From assembly GCA_963931925.1 (NCBI GenBank), contig OZ007581.1, positions 15,222,822 through 15,286,821 of the forward strand: a DNA stretch of 64,000 nt, written 5' to 3'. Of this stretch, positions 58,575 to 64,000 are shown in pieces. The position numbers and the translations under genes are program-made. The notes under the pieces were generated by a model. That model searched no databases. It saw only the letters and a program-made list of their open reading frames with translations, and was not told the origin of the DNA. Position 1 is the first letter of the stretch; each line of letters starts with the position of its first letter. The DNA comes from Onchidella celtica (lineage: Eukaryota > Mollusca > Gastropoda > Systellommatophora > Onchidiidae).

Positions 58575-59435
58575 CTTTCAGCTCGAGACTCCAGGATTAA
58601 ATACTCATGATTTACATAAACCAAACTTAAATCCACACCAACGACCCACGCTATTACACGCTAGCCATACTTCCGCATTTACGATAGATGACGAAAACGG
58701 GTACAGGTCACATGCAGAAAATAAGGAGTTGGGATATAAATAGGCTACTCAGCATAGGTCTGTGCGTGCGATCGGACGTGTGTAATATGATAAGCAAACA
58801 GTGTGCATTCATAGCTTCCTTACAAGTCCACAAACTATTCTGAGAAAGGAAGCTGAGATGAAAAGGTAAGTAAACTTTGGAAAATTAAAAAAAACAAAAA
58901 ACAACAACTGCCGACTCTTTATTGGATTAACATAGAATGGTGAAAGGCGTAGTCTAATTCAGATACGAATACAAAATGGGGGACATTCTTAGCTCCACCC
59001 GCCCTACCCTTCCGATCCCGCTTTTTTTCTCCTTCGATTTTTATCATAAATTTCAAATTCCGAAAAGGATGATATTTTTTATGGATGATAGGGGACAATG
59101 AGAGGAAGAAGAATAAAACAACAACAAAAACAACAACAACAACAAAAATAATGCTGCAGAATAATACGTTGACAAACAAAATACTTTAAAGACTCTCTGG
59201 GAGACGCCTCTGGGCCGGCTATGCAGCAGATGGTGCGGCAATAATTCTACACTGTCAAGTTTCAGGCACATTGCGAAATATTGCCCTGTTGTTACCAGAA
59301 CAGGGTGGGGGTTGGTGGCTGGCTGCCAGTTGACGTGGGCTTACGATTTTAAAGGGGCTACGCTCCCTCCTACCTCCCCCAAAGAGCCAAAGAGGAGAGG
59401 GAGTTGGTAACGAATACTGATCATTAAAAAGCATC
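58575..59435. other. Intergenic, no gene seen
   Basis: No element or coding match apart from AAC-rich simple repeat near 59117-59145. Confidence 0.5.
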
Positions 59436-59439
59436 AAGA

Positions 59440-59770
59440 GTAAACTTGAAATTGGGCCGTACGACGACCTCTTGACACGTCAGAAAACGCAAACTGAGTT
59501 GGTATGGGCACGTCACACGTTCAACAGGCCTTGCCAAGACCATCTCGCAGGGCAAAGTCCACGGAGGAAGAAGAAGAGGCAGACCAAAGAAGAGATGGGA
59601 AGACAACATCAGAGAATGGACGAGCACGGAACTCAGAGAGACGCTCAGAAAAGCTGAAAACCGAGAGGAATTGGGAGGGATTGTTTGCAAAGTCATCAGA
59701 GGTGTCCCGAGAGACGTCTAGTCTTAGGGATTCGTGACCGTGATCATGATCAAGATTAAACCTTAAGAAC
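59440..59770 (+). mobile_element. LINE 3' fragment, reverse transcriptase C-terminus
   Basis: Encodes EIGPYDDLL, then after a frame change near 59480 LSWYGHVTRSTGLAKTISQG, GGRRRGRPKKRWEDNIREW and a natural stop after RGVPRDV (59718-59720). A third, distinct LINE family; only the 3' end was inserted or retained. Confidence 0.7.
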
Positions 59771-59841
59771 ACCGAAACACTAATGTTTAAAGAAGATTCC
59801 TAATAGAATACAAATAAATGAATCTAATGTATTAGACATGG

Positions 59842-60275
59842 TAAAAAGAATAATTGAAAGCGGGAATGGACCCAAAGAAATATACAAACAAGGAGGTCGA
59901 TAAAAAACCACAAGTTTGTTTAAAAAGACTGGTGAAACAACCACAGACAGAGAACAAATCCTGAGTGTCTGTACAGATTTCTATAAAACACTCTATCAGA
60001 AAACAATGGATACATCGGAGACAACAATGACAACAAGCCCTGACACTGATGAAGTAGCACCTTTCACAGAAGATGAGACAGAAAGCAGCCAATGACAGGA
60101 AAAATAACAAGAGGACAGCCAGGAAGAAGATGGAAGGACGACGTTACTGAGAGAGGAGGAACACCATGGATGAGGAAAACAACAGTCACAAGAGAATGGA
60201 AAGCCTTGTCGGAGGGTCACATAGGGCAATGGGTGGACAACGCCTAGGTGAAAGGTGAAAGGTGAAAGGTAAAAG
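59842..60275 (+). mobile_element. Internally deleted LINE copy
   Basis: The left part encodes FYKTLYQKTMDTSETTMTTS followed by PDTDEVAPFTEDE, from upstream of the reverse transcriptase core. At about 60093 it joins the 3'-terminal region (RGQPGRRWKDDVTERGGTPW, ALSEGHIGQWVDNA) and a (GTGAAAG)n tail. The whole catalytic core is missing. Same family as 7940-8408. Confidence 0.6.
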
Positions 60276-60279
60276 GTGA

Positions 60280-61130
60280 ATGTATTATTAGCACAAAACA
60301 ATAATGTCCTAAAGAAGATTCATATTAGATTTGAATGTACATAAAATACAAATACATGAATCTCATGTATTTTGCAATGATTATATCCGTGTTGAGCACT
60401 TTGAGATGGGATCCTTCATTTCCCCTCTGGCCTAGGCGTATTGCTAATTTTGCAAGGGCCTGTTTGCTAAGTAAGGAATGTATTGAAACACAAAGGACAG
60501 TATTTACTCAGAACGGCTGCATCTCTTTTCACTCTCACTGCTGTTGAACACGATTTGACAGTGCTAGGCCTTGAAATTGCGCTAGGCTTATAAATATAAC
60601 ATTATGATGTAGTTTGTATTAGATCCGCATTGACACAGAGCTGAGATTACCATCTTAACATCCTGGCTGTTTCCTACGGAGGTTTTAGGTAAGTCTTGTT
60701 TCTTTGCTATAATTATTGTTGTCTTAGAATCTCACTCTGGTTGACAAATGAAACAATAGGGGTTTGTTATAGTACTCATATAAAGGAAGATTAAATTCGG
60801 GCATCTTTCATGTGGAAAGTAACTATAAACCATATCGGTCCCATCATAAACCAGAACTACCGTCATTATAAAGGAGAGAGAGAGAGAGATGCTTTATTTG
60901 AAATGTATTTCTTATGACCTGAATTACAGTAAGATTTGAAATTTTATACTTCCCTTGAATCATTACAAACATTAAGATTGCTCTAAGACGTCCAATTCAG
61001 TGTGGAAAAACTTGCCACCTACAATTACCCGAATATTATACTTCTCCAGTTCACGGTGGGGCCGGCGTATGGCAAATACATAACGAGACCTGTGCTCAAA
61101 TTGTCACGGTTAATTTCACTTCCCTTTGTT
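60280..61130. other. Intergenic, upstream of gene 3
   Basis: 60307-60372 repeats 59789-59838 on the other side of the deleted LINE copy. No coding sequence. A non-coding first exon of gene 3 could lie between here and 61850 but cannot be located. Confidence 0.4.
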
Positions 61131-61134
61131 GAGG

Positions 61135-61275
61135 CTGAGGCCTTTGTTTTCGGAGGATCTCTGCCCTTAGCAAGTTTTTTCCTTGTTCTGTTTTTACAGT
61201 TGTTGTTTCTGTTGTTCTCTTGGCTTTCTTAGCCTCCAAAAGAGCTTGTTAATGGGTTGCTCTGTTCGTGTCCTC
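61135..61275 (-). repeat. Dispersed repeat sharing SINE tail B
   Basis: Third occurrence of the GGCCTTTGTTTTCGGAGG module, with TTAGCCTCCAAAAGAGCT downstream, as at 56065-56335. Lies upstream of gene 3. Confidence 0.45.
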
Positions 61276-61899
61276 ATCTTAGCCCACAAAAGGCCCTCCT
61301 ATTCGGCTGCATTCTTTTTTGTGTTTTCCCTTGGCCGGGCACCAGAGCAGAGGTTTAGAGAAAGCAATAATAGACTTCCTAATTTTTAGTTTGAGTTCCT
61401 GTCGCCTCTACTCATGAAAGAGGGTGATAGAAACGTTTTTTTTTTTTTTTTCGGGTTTCCTTTGGGGTTGGGGGGGGGGGGGGGATTTAGTGATAGCCCC
61501 GCATAGTGACATTGGCAAGATGTCTTCTTGGTTGCGTCCCTGCTCAGTGTAAGGACTGGAATTTCACTTCCTCTTTTTGACCGATTCTGCTTTATAGAAC
61601 ATAACCGTTTGTAAATGTGTATATTTATTTATTTATTTATTTGTTTGTTTGTTTGGCTTTCTGTTGTTTATTTATATATTTATTTACTGTTATTTCTGTA
61701 TTTTATTTATTAACCGAAGACCAGAATATTTGTACGAAATAAGGAAAACCTCCATTGATGGGTTTAAAGAGAATGGAACTCGCTTTTTACTATCCTGATG
61801 TTTTGGCATTTCGTATGACGGTTCTTAATTATGTCTCGTATTTGTTTTCAGGTGTTGGCACATTTAAAACAGGCGGAATCTGGCTAGATCAGTTTCACC

Positions 61900-62025
61900 A
61901 TGCCGCAGTACCGGTATCATTACGGACCATCTCAGAAGGTTATTCTGGCAGGGATAGTGGTCCCCGCCATCTTGTGTACCATAACTTTCTTCGTGCCCTA
62001 CTGGCAGACCGGGACTCGTGTTTCT
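61900..62025 (+). CDS. Gene 3 coding exon 1
   Basis: Encodes 42 residues including TM1. The start codon is 49 bases after a likely 3' splice site, and the first in-frame Met aligns with the starts of genes 1 and 2. Confidence 0.8.
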
Positions 62026-63557
62026 GTGAGTCCTGTGGTAACACTGTAACGTATGGTTAAATATCGCTGGCCTTTTGATGTACACATAATGCGAGGGGTC
62101 TAATTCCAGTGGAGGAGACAAACACTAATTTACTTGAAGTGTCGTCCTTAAGTTAAAACATTTTTTTCGGTTATAAACATTTGAAATCCATGATGCTTTC
62201 ACTTAATCAATGGAAAAAGGCAAATCGTTCAAGAAGTCAATAGTAGAGAGAAAAAAAGAGTTTGAAATCTAGACAGTTGTGATAATAAAGCACTAACAAG
62301 TGCGGTTTCACGATAAAACCGGTGCTCTCAGCGTTCACACTCTGATCAGTGTCGGTCATATTTTCTCACTGAAAACTTAGTAGAACCTCTCTCGACCTTC
62401 CTTCCACTTACTGTGGCAAAGCCTTGCAATGGAGTGGAACATCTCAATTATAGCAATGTCGAGAAGTCATCTACATAAAATTATACAAATCACAAATTCT
62501 GCACCTTTAAACGCAAAATTCATTTTCATAGGCCAGAGAGCAGTAACAAAATTTTGCATGTCAGTATCTAAAACCGCGGAGAGTGTGCCGATGTTTGGAT
62601 ATTTTTTATTGGTTTTGTTTTTCAATTTTTGTGTTTGCTTTGTGTCGCTGTCTGCTCATCTCCGATCCCTTTTTCCCCCGAGCACACGAGTTGTGACTTG
62701 AACACTTCTGGCCGGCTGATTTCAGCTATTGGAAGTGCTGGGGACTAAAATTAGAACACAGGAATACCCCGCTGTTTGCTTTGGGTATTATTTCGGTCTC
62801 CGAGACAGATAAGGACAGCCTAGAAAGTAAAGGACGGGCCAGTGCTTGGGGGGTTCGAGCGGAGCGGGGCTTTTTAGACGAACAAGTAAACATTTGAAAT
62901 ATTGAACTCTCATTTAATGAAAAAAACAACAACACAACAAATCGTCCAAGAAGTTCATAGCAGAGTTTTAAAAAAAAAGTTCCTGTGTGTAGAATTATGC
63001 TAATAGGCTAAATGCAAGTGCGGTTTCGTGATAGAACCAGTGATATCGATATTTCCGCCACTTATTGTCAATAATGATTTATTATATCAGTGAAAACTTA
63101 GCAGAATTGCTCTCTCATCCTTCCCCCCACTTACTGGGGCAAGGTCTTGCAATGGAGTAAAACACATCCACTATAACACTGCGGAGAATTTTCGTTCAAT
63201 ATTTTGATGCTCATCTAAACACACACATCCCCCCCCCCCCCCAAATTTGTATTGTGTTTTTTTTTTTTACATTTCTTGTTTTAAATTCCAAAAGTGCAGT
63301 TGGAATTGACCAAGCGTGTCTATACTTTTTTTTTACACTATCATTTCTAACATTAAAAAGAATTGAAATGGCCGTTTTCAATTTCCTCTTTTTCTCCTTA
63401 TATTTCCATTCTGCACTTTAGGGGTTTGACTGCTCTGAAGGATGTGAATATTATGAGGAACTCAGTATTAGATTGCAAGGGGGAATCTGGTGGTACTGTC
63501 TTGGCGCTTCTGAAACATGCCATGCTTACTCCCTGAATTACTGGACCTCCCGGGATG
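61900..63557 (+). CDS. Claudin/PMP22-like four-transmembrane protein, gene 3 (5' part only)
   Basis: Third family member, on the opposite strand and running out of the window. Coding exon 1 is 61900-62025: MPQYRYHYGPSQ, then TM1 ending VPYW, donor TCT|GTGAGT, phase 0. Coding exon 2 is 63422-63557: acceptor CTTTAG|GGGTTT, loop with two extra Cys (CSEGC), then GGIWWYC and a later Cys, donor GATG|GTGAGT, phase 1. Exons for TM2 to TM4 must lie beyond 64000. Exon structure and phases match genes 1 and 2, but the sequence is much more diverged, so this is an older paralog. A 5' UTR acceptor (TTTTCAG at about 61845-61851) precedes the ATG, implying an upstream non-coding exon. Confidence 0.8.
62168..63195. 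repeat. Direct duplication inside gene 3 intron
   Basis: 62168-62475 is repeated at 62882-63195 (offset about 714 bp), with shared stretches such as AAGTGCGGTTTC and CTTGCAATGGAGT. The copies are clearly diverged. It lies between coding exons 1 and 2. Confidence 0.65.
63422..63557 (+). CDS. Gene 3 coding exon 2
   Basis: Encodes 45 residues of the first extracellular loop, with the claudin signature GGIWWYC and four further Cys-containing positions. Phase 0 in, phase 1 out, as in genes 1 and 2. Confidence 0.8.
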
Positions 63558-63682
63558 GTGAGTATATTTGTGGCTAAAGTGAAATTAATAGATTAAAATT
63601 TATCCATATCATCCCCCCACCAGCAACAACAAAATTTATAATTCATTATTAAATATATTATTATTAATAAATATTCAAATGT

Positions 63683-63905
63683 TATTTGAGTTGTGAGTTG
63701 TGAACTGTTGTGAGTTGTGAACTGCGCCTAACAGGCTGCGTTACAATTTGCTCTGAGATAGAGAGAGGTAGAGAGAGAGAGAGTGAGCGAGACAGGGAGA
63801 GAGAAAGAAGCAGTGTATTGTGTTGAGCGCTTCGCAGGCGCTCCATTCTGCTCTGTGGTTGACATGTTGCTTCTGTAAAGCGCATGAAGCATCACCCTTA
63901 GAAAT
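63683..63905 (+). mobile_element. SINE-like repeat, 3'-truncated
   Basis: Same family as 57836-58165, in the opposite orientation, ending at GTAAAGCGC without the ATATAAAT end or tail. It contains an internal GA-rich run. Lies in the intron after gene 3 coding exon 2. Confidence 0.55.
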
Positions 63906-64000
63906 GGTCAAGTCGGAGTCATCGTGAACCAAAACCCTACTTTCCTTTGCCGATATAATGCATTGTTGTGTTCTCTTTGCCTCGTGTGGTCACAAGACCT

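Overview
This 64 kb window is animal nuclear DNA: AT-rich, intron-bearing and dense in small repeats, with no prokaryotic gene organisation. The mix of claudin-type four-transmembrane genes, many MITEs, tRNA-derived SINEs, non-LTR elements and long simple repeats fits a lophotrochozoan, most likely a gastropod mollusc. That taxonomic call is inference, because no marker gene is present.

The host genes are a small cluster of claudin/PMP22-like four-transmembrane proteins. Gene 1 (minus strand, coding exons from 7310 down to 274, 221 residues) and gene 2 (minus strand, 34279 down to 27948, 210 residues) have the same four coding exons with identical intron phases (0, 1, 1). Each also has a probable non-coding first exon and promoter about 3.5 to 6 kb upstream, near 13.03-13.4 kb and 37.68-38.0 kb. 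Gene 3 (plus strand) enters at 61900 and leaves the window after its second coding exon at 63557. The extracellular loop carries the family signature GGIWWYC.

Genes 1 and 2 lie in two direct copies of a segmental duplication, roughly 1-14020 (left end outside the window) and 24920-38810. Introns and flanks can still be aligned by eye. Most mobile elements sit in only one copy, so the other copy keeps the empty site, for example the hAT MITE at 4403-4701 and its empty site at 31368-31375. A pogo/Tigger-like element downstream of the last exon is present in both copies and therefore predates the duplication.

Region by region: 1-14 kb, gene 1 with hAT, Tc1-type, piggyBac-type and unclassified MITEs, SINEs and a LINE fragment. 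14-25 kb, intergenic, with a solo LTR (17242-18421), two MITEs and an hAT MITE. 25-39 kb, gene 2, with a solo LTR and a piggyBac-type MITE nested in the pogo element, and a decayed Harbinger element (31901-33432) in an intron. 39-47 kb, a solo LTR of a second family (39901-40584), a probable Harbinger element (40771-42553), a degraded PIN-like repeat protein and a LINE tail. 47212-51371, one full-length LINE with a perfect 13 bp target-site duplication and a single obvious frameshift. 51.4-61.8 kb, a perfect 19 x 19 bp minisatellite, long polypyrimidine tracts, SINEs and LINE fragments. 61.8-64 kb, the start of gene 3.

I saw no rRNA or functional tRNA gene, no CRISPR array and no defence-like operon. 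The most informative content is the duplicated claudin-like locus with its nested and empty-site record of transposition, and the near-intact LINE.
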